Virus record (IMG/VR): IMGVR_UViG_3300047409_000125
Coordinates: 1 to 51,484 of that record
Direction: 5' to 3' (one strand)
Source: a virus
DNA: 51,484 nucleotides
Positions 1 to 8,975 of the stretch are shown here, in pieces (positions within the stretch are counted from its first letter, which is position 1; every line of letters starts with the position of its first letter). The notes below the pieces were generated by a model. That model searched no databases. It saw nothing but the letters and a program-made list of their open reading frames with translations, and was not told the origin of the DNA. The translations under genes and the position numbers were made by a program.

Positions 1-127
1 ACGCCAAGACCGGTGAAGCCCGGCGTACCGGGAACACCTACGGTGCCGGGAGGGCTTGGACTGAAACCGGTAGCAGTCATGCCGGGAGGTGCAACACCAA
101 CAACGCCGGGAGGGCTTGGACTGAAAC
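1..127. repeat. Terminal direct repeat, left copy (assembly overlap)
   Basis: Positions 1-127 are identical base for base to 51358-51484. A length of exactly 127 is a common assembler k-mer size, so this is most simply the overlap of a circular contig rather than a biological terminal repeat. A reading frame continues in phase across the join, which supports true circular continuity (circular molecule or circularly permuted ends). Confidence 0.93.
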
Positions 128-1322
128 CGGTAGCGGTCATGCTGGCAGGTGGTGCTGGCGGCGGTGCGGGTACGTTCAGCCCGATGTTAGCCGGTGCCGG
201 TGCGAAACTGCCGAACGGCGCGTTATTAAATCCGGTGACGGCAGCGATTGATGGACTTGCTGGTGGTGCCGTAGGCGTTGCTTGCGGTGTTGCTGGCACC
301 CCAAGAATGCCATCAATGACATCTTTCGCCTCTAGTGCCTGCTGCATGGCGATGTTGATTGCTTGCTGTTCAAAAGATTTTGGTGATGTTTCTTCCTGTT
401 GTGCTTCCTTTGCTTCCTTTGCATCTTTCGCATCAATCGCAGCCTGTTGCTCGTCTATGGTCATGCCAAGCAATCCTTGCATATTCTCCTGAACGCTCGT
501 TTCCGGAGCTATCGCAAAACTTGCCTGCTGACCGAACGGGCTTGGCGCATTCACAGTCGGAGCAATGCCAAACAATCCAGTTTGATCGACGCTTATCTGA
601 CTTGGTATGGTTGCTTGCGGTGCAGTGATCGCATTCAAACCTAGTTCTGCATCCATTGATGTTGGCGGTGCCGCAATCGTACCAAAAGGCGATGCCGGTG
701 TACTATGGCTCAATCCCGGCGGTGCGATACCCATCACCGCATTAATAGCGTCCTGTTCAGCCTGCGAGTTGATCGTAGCCTGACTGAGCGCACCGGTATC
801 GTCAAAGCCAAGGTTTACGCCGGGAATGCCAAAGCCTTCGTTGGCACTTGTGAAACCACCGATGTTGCCGAAGCCCATTCCAAGACTACCGGCATCAGTA
901 CCTTGGGCAGCACCTATCGAAGCGTTACCTGTGCCGCTTATTCCGGTTGAACCAATCGACGGTCCAAAACCGAAACCGCCGATGTTACCGACACCAAGTC
1001 CTAAAGTGCCAACGTCGCCATACTGCGATGCCATGGCGTTCAGGGACGCTTGCGCGTCAGCCTGTGCGCTTAGTGCGGACTGACCGATACTCTCGCCACT
1101 AGTGTCATCCTCGCTGGCGTTGTCGCTAACACCGGGAGCGTTGGCATTGTCGCTGACACCAAGACCCGCAGCCGCAGCAGCATTTGCGCCATCGCTGCCA
1201 TCGCCGCCATCGCCGCCGTCGCCGCCATCGCCGCCGTCACCTTCACTGCAATAAAGAAAATTCACGCCATCAATGGCGGCGTGGATTTTCCTCAAGGCAC
1301 CGCAAGGCGGAAACAGCAGCAT
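1..1322 (-). CDS. Pro/Gly-rich structural protein, N-terminal two thirds; continues across the join to 50721
   Basis: Read on the minus strand from ATG at 1322 (AGGA Shine-Dalgarno 8 nt upstream), the frame stays open to position 1 and continues in phase from 51357 to the stop at 50721: 653 codons, 652 residues. The N-terminal half carries a GGD triplet run (about residues 28-42) and glycine-rich blocks with a repeated GNIGGF motif. A Glu/Gln/Lys/Ala-rich, probably helical part follows near residues 275-335. A Pro-rich part then contains a 20-residue tandem repeat beginning MTATGFSPSPPG, encoded by a 60-bp DNA period (45-80 and 105-140). The start overlaps the end of the C1q-like gene (1332) and the end overlaps the terminase start (ATGA). 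No family recognised; the position suggests a virion or tail-associated protein. Confidence 0.8.
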   Translation of the reverse strand, partial: MLLFPPCGALRKIHAAIDGVNFLYCSEGDGGDGGDGGDGGDGSDGANAAAAAGLGVSDNANAPGVSDNASEDDTSGESIGQSALSAQADAQASLNAMASQYGDVGTLGLGVGNIGGFGFGPSIGSTGISGTGNASIGAAQGTDAGSLGMGFGNIGGFTSANEGFGIPGVNLGFDDTGALSQATINSQAEQDAINAVMGIAPPGLSHSTPASPFGTIAAPPTSMDAELGLNAITAPQATIPSQISVDQTGLFGIAPTVNAPSPFGQQASFAIAPETSVQENMQGLLGMTIDEQQAAIDAKDAKEAKEAQQEETSPKSFEQQAINIAMQQALEAKDVIDGILGVPATPQATPTAPPASPSIAAVTGFNNAPFGSFAPAPANIGLNVPAPPPAPPASMTATGFSPSPPGVVGVAPPGMTATGFSPSPPGTVGVPGTPGFTGLG

Positions 1323-1331
1323 CAGTCATTC

Positions 1332-2087
1332 CTACGGCAAGAGTAGTGCAGAAAAAGCCGGACTTGATCCAGTACTTTGCATAGTGCCTTGAGCACCATA
1401 AGCCCAATAGCGAACGAAGTCGGTTGTCCCATTCATTTGTCCGAAGCAAGTTACTGACTGCCACGTCCATATTTGAGAATTAACCATTCCAAGAACAGTA
1501 TCTGGTCCAGTGTTAGAGAGATCACCATCGTCATTTTTAACAATTGCGATACCTCCGGATGTTCCGCCTGTATTGGGAGAACCACGAACATTGAATGCGT
1601 AGTAACCCGCTTGTTTCGGTGTAAATTTTTTCGTAGCGTTGTCCCAGCCCCCCATCGTATCAACTTGTGGCGTTGCAGTGAGAGGCACAACTCCCCACGC
1701 ACTAGTACTTATTGCCACTTGGCTTTCTTGAGTAATCGCAAATACGAGTGTTGTAGTACCCACTGCTCCATCTCCTCCGTTGCCACCACCACCACTATCA
1801 GTGCTGCCGCCGCTGCCATGAAACAACTCCGGTGTCGCCGGAACGTATGTGGAACCATCCCACAAAAACAACGCACCTTCACTTGAGAAACTAGGATTGG
1901 CTGGTCGAAACCATGCTGTCCCAATTTGATTGGATGCTGGCGCTGTCGCAGAAGTTACGACCCTGAGAAGACCAGCACGGTTAAGTGCTGCCACCACAAA
2001 ATCCAGCCCCGGCATTTCGCCTTTTTCGACACCGCCTGAAACGGCACGCCAGAGACCTACGAAGTCGCTTGGAGGGTTATACGACAT
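1332..2087 (-). CDS. Tail-fibre-like protein with C1q/TNF-like C-terminal domain
   Basis: 251 residues. The N-terminal part (1-90) has a short WFRPANPSFSSEGALFLWDG segment resembling the display modules of the neighbouring fibre proteins. A Gly/Ser linker (about 92-108) is followed by a beta-rich C-terminal domain with the look of C1q-like trimerisation heads (GYYAFNVRG, then a hydrophobic strand pattern and FSALLLP at the end). Expected role is host-surface binding at the tip of a tail fibre or decoration. It overlaps the next gene upstream (2077-2712) by 11 bp, so the locus is translated as one operon. The C1q assignment is by pattern only. Confidence 0.65.
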   Translation of the reverse strand: MSYNPPSDFVGLWRAVSGGVEKGEMPGLDFVVAALNRAGLLRVVTSATAPASNQIGTAWFRPANPSFSSEGALFLWDGSTYVPATPELFHGSGGSTDSGGGGNGGDGAVGTTTLVFAITQESQVAISTSAWGVVPLTATPQVDTMGGWDNATKKFTPKQAGYYAFNVRGSPNTGGTSGGIAIVKNDDGDLSNTGPDTVLGMVNSQIWTWQSVTCFGQMNGTTDFVRYWAYGAQGTMQSTGSSPAFSALLLP

Positions 2088-2712
2088 GATTGTCTTCCAC
2101 CGTATAGAGGGGGTTAGTCGTCAAGAGAACCAGTTGTCCAGTGCTTGGTACGCCAACCGGTGTCACAGGCTCGCCCGGATTGGCAGTGACCGATAGCGGA
2201 ACAATATATTCGTCCATCAGCCCGACAGCCCACAATCTGGTGCCTGACAAATCTTTTGCATCCGGACCGCTATCCATCAATCCAACTGAACGAACATCAG
2301 ATACCGCAATAACCGGGGTACCGGTATTGCCCGGTCCCTCACCATTCTCAGGCCAGCCGGATACGAGTTTCGGACCCCAGATTTTAAGCTGCATGCCGTA
2401 ATTGTCGTAGCCAGCCCATTGCAGGAAAAAATCACCGGGTCTGCCAAGCGTATTGGCAGGCCCGCTTGGTCCAAACCACTTCATGGAATTTCTGTATTGC
2501 GACGGCACTACCCAGAGATAGTGGCCCCAATCGTCCCTGTCGTTGACCTCGCGTTTTTCAAACAGCTGATAAGTCAGGTTGTCGATATAGAGATCGCCAA
2601 GCACACCAGCTTTCGGGACCGGCGGTCCCCAGCCGCGCAGGATCGAACCATACTGCTTCGATATGTTATCGATGCCCCAGATATTCGAACGGGTGGTTGA
2701 AAACCCACTCAT
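2077..2712 (-). CDS. Tail-locus structural protein, unknown family
   Basis: 211 residues, soluble, rich in Gly, Trp and Pro, with no signal peptide or membrane segment. The composition (many aromatic residues, alternating hydrophobics) suits a beta-rich virion protein. It sits between the C1q-like gene and a 138-residue gene, overlapping the former by 11 bp and the latter by 4 bp (ATGA), so it is part of the minus-strand tail operon. No motif lets me assign a function. Confidence 0.65.
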   Translation of the reverse strand: MSGFSTTRSNIWGIDNISKQYGSILRGWGPPVPKAGVLGDLYIDNLTYQLFEKREVNDRDDWGHYLWVVPSQYRNSMKWFGPSGPANTLGRPGDFFLQWAGYDNYGMQLKIWGPKLVSGWPENGEGPGNTGTPVIAVSDVRSVGLMDSGPDAKDLSGTRLWAVGLMDEYIVPLSVTANPGEPVTPVGVPSTGQLVLLTTNPLYTVEDNHVV

Positions 2713-3125
2713 GCGTTCGCTCCCGTGTCAGCAGTCCTTGTGACTTGCAGCGCCATCGCAACACCGGTCCCGTCAGTGTTGTTGATGTTGAGAATACGCA
2801 GTCGAACAAATCCGGCGCGATGTATCCTCACGCCTGTCGCAACGACAACATTCTGCCACTGGTCAATCGGCCATGCTTCCGCATGCTTCTGACCGCCGAT
2901 TGATTTCAACTCCAGCAAGACTTGGACTTCCGGTGCAGTCACTTCCTTTGTCACCATCGATGACGCAGCTGACTGAAAATTAATAGACGCGCGAGCTACG
3001 TTGACCGCGCACCAGTCGCCCCGGTTACACGGCAGCCAACCGGTAGCGCCATCGATAGCGTCACAAAAAATTTCGTCATACTGGACGTTGATACGATCAC
3101 CAAAACCGCCCGGACGAAAAAACAT
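2709..3125 (-). CDS. Tail-locus structural protein, unknown family
   Basis: 138 residues; predicted all-beta by its alternating pattern (for example VNVARASINFQSAASSMV and AMALQVTRTA). It carries two Cys in the first 40 residues and no export signal. It overlaps the downstream gene by ATGA and starts one base before the end of the small basic protein gene upstream. Likely a minor virion or fibre-associated protein by position; function unknown. Confidence 0.6.
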   Translation of the reverse strand: MFFRPGGFGDRINVQYDEIFCDAIDGATGWLPCNRGDWCAVNVARASINFQSAASSMVTKEVTAPEVQVLLELKSIGGQKHAEAWPIDQWQNVVVATGVRIHRAGFVRLRILNINNTDGTGVAMALQVTRTADTGANA

Positions 3126-3368
3126 TTATTTCTTGCCCCGACTGAAAGCGTTCACGCCTTTACGGAATGTCGTACCGGCTTCACCAGTGCCGACTTTGGC
3201 CTTGGCCAGACGGCGGTTGCCGCTGGAAACATCCAGACTGGGATAGCGATCCAGCTTGCCCTTGGGGAAGCCAGCCGATTTGGGGCCGCACCATTTAGTG
3301 ACGTGCTTGCTCATGTCATCGCCAGCACTATTACCGAAGGCGTTGACGCTATTCTTGAATATCGTCAT
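3126..3368 (-). CDS. Small basic protein, unknown
   Basis: 80 residues, strongly basic (ending NAFSRGKK), with Gly/Lys/Ser bias. The start ATG at 3368 is preceded by AAAGGA about 11 nt upstream. It is the first gene after a 123-bp gap containing a large inverted repeat and leads a contiguous set of three genes. The basic charge could suit nucleic-acid binding or packing inside the virion, but nothing specific is recognisable. Confidence 0.55.
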   Translation of the reverse strand: MTIFKNSVNAFGNSAGDDMSKHVTKWCGPKSAGFPKGKLDRYPSLDVSSGNRRLAKAKVGTGEAGTTFRKGVNAFSRGKK

Positions 3369-3416
3369 TTCGATTTTTCCTTTATTTTGGCTGGCTTGGC
3401 GAACGCCAGTATAAAC

Positions 3417-3485
3417 GGCTGACCGGGACGGAACAAGCCGGAATGCTTGGCCAGAAGGTAAGTGTCTACACTGGGCCGGTCAGCC
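3417..3485. repeat. Inverted repeat in the gap between two tail genes
   Basis: A perfect 10-bp inverted repeat, GGCTGACCGG at 3417-3426 and CCGGTCAGCC at 3476-3485, encloses a 49-nt loop. It lies just downstream of a minus-strand stop and upstream of the 3368 start. No T-tract follows on the minus strand close to the arms, so it is not a classic terminator; it could be an mRNA processing or stability element. Confidence 0.4.
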
Positions 3486-3491
3486 AGACGA

Positions 3492-3629
3492 TTATCCCTT
3501 GCGGGTGACCGGGGCTTCGCCTTTTTTCCTTTGGGCATTGAAAATCCTCGCTGCTTTCTTCTTCGCAGGCTTGTCCTTTAAGCCTTCTTTCTTGAACTTG
3601 TCTCGCATCGCTTCATATTTTGCTGGCAT
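3492..3629 (-). CDS. Small lysine-rich phage protein
   Basis: 45 residues starting MPAKYEAMRDKF, very rich in Lys/Arg/Ala and predicted helical. The start at 3629 has GAGGA 8 nt upstream, within the end of the upstream gene (overlap 17 bp). The pattern of a MPAKYE start followed by KAARIFNAQRKK resembles a small protein I associate with many phages of alphaproteobacteria, with no known role. The strong basic charge suggests nucleic-acid contact. Confidence 0.6.
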   Translation of the reverse strand: MPAKYEAMRDKFKKEGLKDKPAKKKAARIFNAQRKKGEAPVTRKG

Positions 3630-3888
3630 TCCTGAAGTCCTCGTAGGTGAGTGGTGGTTCGCCTTCGAACGTTCGAAGGCGATTTTCGTGATCGAACAAA
3701 ACCAGTTGCTCCGATGTCGGCGGTGGCGGTGGCGGCAGTTCAGGCGGCACGTATGGATCAGGCACGCCGCCGTCCTCGACCCACTTAAGATATTCCACAT
3801 AGTCGCGGTTAGCGGGATCGCTGGGAATGCAGGCACCGTCTGCGGTGCGGATGATGCTGTCAGTGATGGTGAGTTGATAGTCTGCCAT
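3613..3888 (-). CDS. Small tail-locus protein with polyproline stretch
   Basis: 91 residues from ATG at 3888; a GTG nine codons upstream is possible but this ATG has GAGG 5 nt before it and overlaps the upstream stop as TGATG. The middle holds a run of six prolines (ELPPPPPPTSEQ) followed by an acidic/basic tail. Similar short Pro-rich proteins follow fibre genes in many phages and are sometimes fibre-assembly factors. That role is inference only. Confidence 0.6.
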   Translation of the reverse strand: MADYQLTITDSIIRTADGACIPSDPANRDYVEYLKWVEDGGVPDPYVPPELPPPPPPTSEQLVLFDHENRLRTFEGEPPLTYEDFRNASKI

Positions 3889-4919
3889 CAGAGCCTCGCA
3901 CTCAGGGCAAGCCACCCCGCACCAGTGTTTACCGCCATATAAAATCGCCCCGCCGTCAGCCCCGTGAAATTATCAAGATTGTAGGTGCCCGCGTCGCTGG
4001 TGTTGGACAAGGCAGCGATATGCGCGGCGCTTTGGTTATAATTTCCCAGATAGACATCGGTAATCCCGAAGCCACCAACCACTACGCCAGCTGTCGGAGC
4101 ACCACGCATGCCGGGATGCGACGCCCACATTGAAACCGCTGTTGTCGAATAGGCGATCCCGGTCAAAAACTTGGTTAGCTGCCAGTACCGTTTGCACGCC
4201 GCCAGTTCGCTGGCGTAATCCGGCACCATAAACGGCGGCGCTACGGTGCCTTCGGTGAGCGAAACACTGCCAAGCGTGCCCGTATTGAACTCGACGGACA
4301 TCACCGTTCCGTCTGTCTGTCCTGTTATCAGCAGAGGACTGGCTGCATAGGCACCTGCTGGCGTCAACGTATTTACTCCAGCGCGAGCCTGCGCGGTGCC
4401 GGTCCACGCCAATACGTAGCTCCCGCCACCTGTAACCCTGACATCCTCGATTGGCTGTATCAGGGTTTTACCCACCGCAATCGTTATCGTGGTGCTGCTT
4501 GCCGATTGCGTGAAGGAATAATCACCTCCAGCCGCACCCGCTTTCCATTGGTCGTGCCCATACGCAGCAGCGGCAAGCACAGCAGCGGAAACATAACCGC
4601 CTTGATTAATCTGAAACGCACCGTTGATGACGTAATTCTTCTTCGTCACGTCGATGTTGGCGCGGGCCTGCGAACGCTGCGCTGATGTCAGGCTCTGCGC
4701 GGTGTCGTAGCGCACCGCCTGCGCGGCGGCGTCGGAGGGGTGGATATGATCCTCGCGCGCATACTTGACCGACGTGCCGACTGCCGCCGTGCCGTCGATG
4801 ATCGGGGGCGCAGTCGCGGGGCTTGGTATGGGCGTGTTGCTGTTCCACTTTTCGCCATCCCAAATCCAGCCCTGAAAGACTTGGCCGACGGTTGGCGCGT
4901 TCGGGAAATCGAATGCCAT
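3888..4919 (-). CDS. Tail fibre / receptor-binding protein
   Basis: 343 residues. Residues 5-25 carry the module FPNAPTVGQVFQGWIWDGEKW, which recurs in the 98-residue protein at 7277-7573. A linker with KYAREDHIHPSDAAAQA (typical of phage fibre repeats) follows. Around residue 95 a domain starts with KNYVINGAFQINQGG and continues beta-rich to the end, the pattern of carbohydrate-binding fibre tips. It likely binds host surface glycan. Tail operon context on both sides; coupled to the downstream small protein. Confidence 0.72.
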   Translation of the reverse strand: MAFDFPNAPTVGQVFQGWIWDGEKWNSNTPIPSPATAPPIIDGTAAVGTSVKYAREDHIHPSDAAAQAVRYDTAQSLTSAQRSQARANIDVTKKNYVINGAFQINQGGYVSAAVLAAAAYGHDQWKAGAAGGDYSFTQSASSTTITIAVGKTLIQPIEDVRVTGGGSYVLAWTGTAQARAGVNTLTPAGAYAASPLLITGQTDGTVMSVEFNTGTLGSVSLTEGTVAPPFMVPDYASELAACKRYWQLTKFLTGIAYSTTAVSMWASHPGMRGAPTAGVVVGGFGITDVYLGNYNQSAAHIAALSNTSDAGTYNLDNFTGLTAGRFYMAVNTGAGWLALSARL

Positions 4920-4923
4920 GGTG

Positions 4924-7275
4924 CTAGCTCAATGTCACTTGAGGGTCGATGTAGAAAGTCGTGGACGGCTTCGCCGCTCTCACCCGCGCGTGGATGTATC
5001 CGGCAAGCCCCGGCTGTGGCGACGACAGCACGGCGGCGAGCTTGAACGGCGACCAGCTACTGGGCCAGCCCGATGTAAACCCGGACGGCACCGCACCGCT
5101 GAACGCGCTGCCGCCAAAATTGGCGGTCGCGACCTCGCCAGTATTGGAGGCCCAGAACGCTGGGAATTGCGTGCCGGTTATCGTGCTGATGCTGACGCCA
5201 CCCACGCCCGTAGCAGGATTGGCGGTGCCGCTGCCGTTCCAGTTGCCCGACGGAGCGACCCTGAACCAACAGAGGTTGTTGCCGACATCGAGCGCGATGC
5301 CAATGGTATCGCCTGCTGTGCGGGCACCGAGCGTCGAACCCGAAGCGACGTTGTTGACGATGATGGTACCGAGACGAGACATAAACGCAAAACCAAGGTT
5401 GCCGGAACTAAGAGCAGCGGACGCCAACCCGAATCCAACTGAGGTACTAGACTGAGCCCAAGTGCTGACCGTAACCTCCCAGTAGTACTTGCCGGACGCG
5501 AATCCTTCCTTGGCTCGTACCCCGGATGGTGCCGCAGTGTTGGTGGCAGTCAGGTTATTGTTACTCAAAATCATTGCGAGGAGATCAGAAGGGTTCCATG
5601 TCGTAAATGCAGGCATATTCCACGTCGAACCGTCCGACGCTACCGCCGCATTGGCCGCCAGCACGTTCGACTTGGTGGTGGTGACGATGGTGCCGAGCGG
5701 CGTTGCGCTCGATCCAAGATATTCAACTTCGAGCCAGATGTCGTCGTTGTTCGGCAGTGCGCCTGCATTCACCGTGCCGCACACCGTCACCGTGACGTTG
5801 GCACCCGTCACCGCATTCCAGATCGCGTAAGGCTCTGCCTTGAACGGTCGCAGCCATTGCGCGTTCGCCGTGGTAACGATCTTGCGGCTTTGCGCTTGCC
5901 CGGTAGGATCGGACGCGCCGCCGACGCGGGTAATTGAAGTTTCGGTTGTTTCAGTGCCTTCATAGACGTAGCGCGCGGACTTGTAGGATGTGGCGCCGCT
6001 GTCGGCGCGTATGTACTGGACTGTCTGACCGGTGCTCAACGGAGTCGCAAACGTCGCGGAAGCGTTGAGTTTACAGTCCTTGACGACCCAACTACCTTGC
6101 GAAACGTTTGGCATCCCAAAAACAGAAGTAACCTGACTGAGATCAAGCGCCTCAAGTATCACACTGCTCAAGTAGCCGGTGGCAGACTGATTGAATAAAT
6201 TCGTCGGCACCGTCGATCCACTCGCCAGTACCTGTCCAGTGTTGACCCAGGTAAAATTGGCTATGCCAACAAGAATATATTGCCCGGCATTAGCAAACCC
6301 GACTTGACAGTTGTTCCAGATAACGCCCCCCGGAACGGCCTGAAATAAAACTATACCAGACGTGGCATTGGTGGTGGCTAATTTAAAAATACAGTTGTCC
6401 AAGTAGTAGAAAGCATTTTGAGGACCGAGAATAACGCTTGCCGCACCTGATTGTCCGACTCCGGCGATGAATGTCAGCCCGTAAACATAAATTGTTCCAC
6501 CAATAGGATTGAAGCTGAGATTCACCACCCCGGTCGTCGATATTGTCGCAGTGGTTCTCAGATCAGACGACGTTGGTGGATAGCTGCCAGAATGATTATG
6601 GCAAATGATCCTGCCCATCGTCGCTTGGGTCAGCGCGGGCACAATGGTTATGGCCGTCGTCTGGCTCTCCGCGTGGTTGTCACCGACATAGATAGTGTTG
6701 CCCGCCACGAACCATGTGGCGGCGCAGGCACTGGCCAGCCGAGCATGCGGAGCCTGACCTCCGGTCCAGCTCCCGATAGGCCCCAACGACATCCAGACAA
6801 TGGTGCCACTTGCTTCTGTTGTAGTCGTCCCAAGCGTGTCGCTGAAAGCAGGCTCAGAGCCGCCCATCGGAGAGACCGATGCCGCCGTACATAACTGGAA
6901 ACTGACACCGTTGTTGCGCTTGATGATCTGGCCAGCACTGGCAGTGCTGGTTACAGCTTTATACTGCGCCCACGTTGGCGTGTTTGTGGCGTCACCGTTG
7001 AGCGCACATTGACCGGTTACTTCCTGCCATTTTGCCGTGCCGTCCGTGGTAACGGCACCGCGTCCCAGCGACCACGTAGCGTCCGTAGTGTTGGCCGTCG
7101 TTCCTGCCGTATTGCAGATGAATATCCGCTCGCTGCCAACCGCTGGCGCGGTGAACTGCCTGCACAACTGCCCCGCCACCACCGCCGCGTTCTGCGGACG
7201 CAACGGCACGGCGTAGTAGCCGGTGGTGCTCTGGTTGCCCGCGTTGCAGTACCAAACGGTGTCGAAGAAGGCCAT
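4924..7275 (-). CDS. Large tail protein with beta-solenoid-like middle and SPRY-like C-terminal domain
   Basis: 783 residues. The N-terminal 180 residues look like a virion-attachment part. The middle (about 190-470) has the repeating short-strand pattern of right-handed beta-solenoids (NNCQVGFAN, DNCIFKLA, VVKDCKLNAS), as in phage spikes. The C-terminal part from about residue 605 (EGFASGKYYWEVTV, SVGFGLA, NLCWFRVAPSGNWNG, FPAFWASNTGEVATANFG) reads like a B30.2/SPRY fold. Role by context: a receptor-binding or depolymerase-type tail spike; no catalytic residues could be named. Confidence 0.72.
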   Translation of the reverse strand: MAFFDTVWYCNAGNQSTTGYYAVPLRPQNAAVVAGQLCRQFTAPAVGSERIFICNTAGTTANTTDATWSLGRGAVTTDGTAKWQEVTGQCALNGDATNTPTWAQYKAVTSTASAGQIIKRNNGVSFQLCTAASVSPMGGSEPAFSDTLGTTTTEASGTIVWMSLGPIGSWTGGQAPHARLASACAATWFVAGNTIYVGDNHAESQTTAITIVPALTQATMGRIICHNHSGSYPPTSSDLRTTATISTTGVVNLSFNPIGGTIYVYGLTFIAGVGQSGAASVILGPQNAFYYLDNCIFKLATTNATSGIVLFQAVPGGVIWNNCQVGFANAGQYILVGIANFTWVNTGQVLASGSTVPTNLFNQSATGYLSSVILEALDLSQVTSVFGMPNVSQGSWVVKDCKLNASATFATPLSTGQTVQYIRADSGATSYKSARYVYEGTETTETSITRVGGASDPTGQAQSRKIVTTANAQWLRPFKAEPYAIWNAVTGANVTVTVCGTVNAGALPNNDDIWLEVEYLGSSATPLGTIVTTTKSNVLAANAAVASDGSTWNMPAFTTWNPSDLLAMILSNNNLTATNTAAPSGVRAKEGFASGKYYWEVTVSTWAQSSTSVGFGLASAALSSGNLGFAFMSRLGTIIVNNVASGSTLGARTAGDTIGIALDVGNNLCWFRVAPSGNWNGSGTANPATGVGGVSISTITGTQFPAFWASNTGEVATANFGGSAFSGAVPSGFTSGWPSSWSPFKLAAVLSSPQPGLAGYIHARVRAAKPSTTFYIDPQVTLS

Positions 7276-7276
7276 T

Positions 7277-7573
7277 TCAGAACAGCCCTCCCGCGATGAT
7301 CACCGTGGAAGGCGGACCTGTGGGTCCGACCGCGCCAATCAGAACCCATTGCGTCGAGTTGCCGTCGTTGACAAGGATGAAAAGTTTCCCGGTATCGCTT
7401 TCCCACCAAGTTGAACCTATGGGTGTTGTAGCAATGGATGGGGGTGTGTCGCTGATTAACGTTAAACCTCCAGCGGCAGCAGGCGCTACCAGAAGCCACT
7501 TCTCACCATCCCAAATGTAATTCTGATACACTTGGTTGAGAGTTGGAGAGTTGGGGAAGTCCAAGGCAGCCAT
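7277..7573 (-). CDS. Small fibre-module protein
   Basis: 98 residues composed of two modules found elsewhere in the locus: an N-terminal DFPNSPTLNQVYQNYIWDGE (compare 3888-4919) and a central IGSTWWESDTGKLFILVNDG followed by TQWV, which also occurs twice in the collagen-like protein next door. It looks like an anchoring and display module without an adhesin tip. Stop and start codons abut its neighbours, so it is in the same operon. Confidence 0.65.
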   Translation of the reverse strand: MAALDFPNSPTLNQVYQNYIWDGEKWLLVAPAAAGGLTLISDTPPSIATTPIGSTWWESDTGKLFILVNDGNSTQWVLIGAVGPTGPPSTVIIAGGLF

Positions 7574-8605
7574 TTAGATTTGCACCCACTGAGATGATGA
7601 TCCGTCATTGTAGCGAAAAAACAGCATGCCGCTGTCGTTCTCGTACCAGAAACTGCCATCAACCGGACTGGCAGGAGCCGTAGCAGATATGACCGCAGCC
7701 GGAAAAATTGTTGGCTTATTAGTGATGCCGTTCCAATCAGTCGTACCGGCAGGACCAGTTGCACCCGCAGGACCGGTAGCGCCGGTAGCACCCGCCGTAC
7801 CGGGAATACCTTGCGGACCTTGTGCGCCAGTCAACCCGGTTGGCCCCGTTGGCCCAGCCGGTCCTTGTGGACCGGCTGGGCCGGGCGTCAAAGCAACATT
7901 CGCGACCGCAGTAGTGACGAACGCTGTCGTTGCGATTGATGTGTCGTTGTCGCCAGCTGTCGGTGTTGGCGCAATTGGATTGCCAGTAAACACAGGTGAA
8001 GCCAGCGGTGCCAGATCAGTAATCTTTTTGCCGCCATCCTTGAGCAAACTGCCATTGGTGTTGGCGTAAGTCGCGATGTCATCGACAACTGACGTTGCTG
8101 GACCGTTGACATTGCCTGAACCAGAACCGCTTGCACCGGGCGGCCCTTGTAGCCCCGGCGGTCCTTGTGGACCGCTGCCAAAAGGTACCCATTGTGTGGA
8201 ATTACTGTCGTTATATTTAAAAAACGAAAGACCGCTGTCGCTTTCAAACCACAAGCTGCTATCTGGCGCACCGACAGGCGGTGTAGTCCCGACCAATACA
8301 GATATGCCGGGCGGTCCTTGCGGACCCGGTGGTCCACCTTCCGGGCCTATCGGACCCTGCGGTCCTACCGGTCCCGGTACTGTGCTGTCGGCACCCTTTG
8401 GTCCTGCCGGTCCAATCGGACCTTGCACGCCTTGCGGACCTTGCGGTCCTTGAACACCTTGAGGGCCTTGCGGACCCGGATCACCTTTCACTCCGATGTT
8501 GGCCAGCCCGTCAATAATCTCCACCATCTCACGGTCAAAATGAACATCGACAGCTTTTACTGTTGACGGGTCAAAATATACGTCGATGGAAGTGATCTGG
8601 TTCAT
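7574..8605 (-). CDS. Collagen-like tail fibre protein
   Basis: 343 residues. After a 40-residue N-terminus come Gly-X-Y collagen repeats (about 40-100, 145-160 and 240-290), interrupted by non-collagen segments. Two of those segments hold the [15 protein letters not shown] / [15 protein letters not shown] display motif followed by QWV. The region at about 180-235 has the [16 protein letters not shown] motif common in phage fibre proteins. Collagen triplets imply a trimeric, rod-shaped fibre. It overlaps the upstream gene by 4 bp. Confidence 0.8.
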   Translation of the reverse strand: MNQITSIDVYFDPSTVKAVDVHFDREMVEIIDGLANIGVKGDPGPQGPQGVQGPQGPQGVQGPIGPAGPKGADSTVPGPVGPQGPIGPEGGPPGPQGPPGISVLVGTTPPVGAPDSSLWFESDSGLSFFKYNDSNSTQWVPFGSGPQGPPGLQGPPGASGSGSGNVNGPATSVVDDIATYANTNGSLLKDGGKKITDLAPLASPVFTGNPIAPTPTAGDNDTSIATTAFVTTAVANVALTPGPAGPQGPAGPTGPTGLTGAQGPQGIPGTAGATGATGPAGATGPAGTTDWNGITNKPTIFPAAVISATAPASPVDGSFWYENDSGMLFFRYNDGSSSQWVQI

Positions 8606-8970
8606 TTCACGCGAGCCAGTGGTTGGACCACAACATCAGAATGGGTAACATCCTGCGTCACGATTACGTTGCCTCTTAGTACGGTAAAGATATCTCCACT
8701 GGGATAAGTCAGCTGCAAATCCCAGACACCTGTTGCTGGCAGAGTACGGCTTTGAGTTGCCGTCAAACTCATGTCGATGATATTTGACGATACGGTACAC
8801 GTCAGCAGCAACTGAAAAGTGCCGCCAACTGCCTTGTCGCGAATAGTGGCAGTAGCTATCGCACCGGAAAGATCAGCAGGCACAGTTCTCTTGAGATCAG
8901 ACCATAGCTTGAACTGCCAACGCTTGGTGTCGCCCCGATAAATATCAAGGTTGCCGCTACCGGGGTTCAT
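8602..8970 (-). CDS. Tail-locus beta-rich protein, unknown
   Basis: 122 residues from ATG at 8970 (AGGA about 11 nt upstream). The pattern [17 protein letters not shown] and then [20 protein letters not shown] resembles short beta-sandwich proteins found beside fibre or baseplate genes. No signal peptide or membrane segment. Coupled by ATGA to the collagen-like fibre gene downstream, so it may be an adaptor or cap of that fibre; this is inference. Confidence 0.6.
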   Translation of the reverse strand: MNPGSGNLDIYRGDTKRWQFKLWSDLKRTVPADLSGAIATATIRDKAVGGTFQLLLTCTVSSNIIDMSLTATQSRTLPATGVWDLQLTYPSGDIFTVLRGNVIVTQDVTHSDVVVQPLARVK

Positions 8971-8975
8971 GGCAG

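Noticed and set aside
1-127. The 127-bp repeat as a biological terminal repeat of a linear phage
   Set aside because: Its length equals a common k-mer and an open frame runs across the join, so assembly overlap is the simpler explanation.
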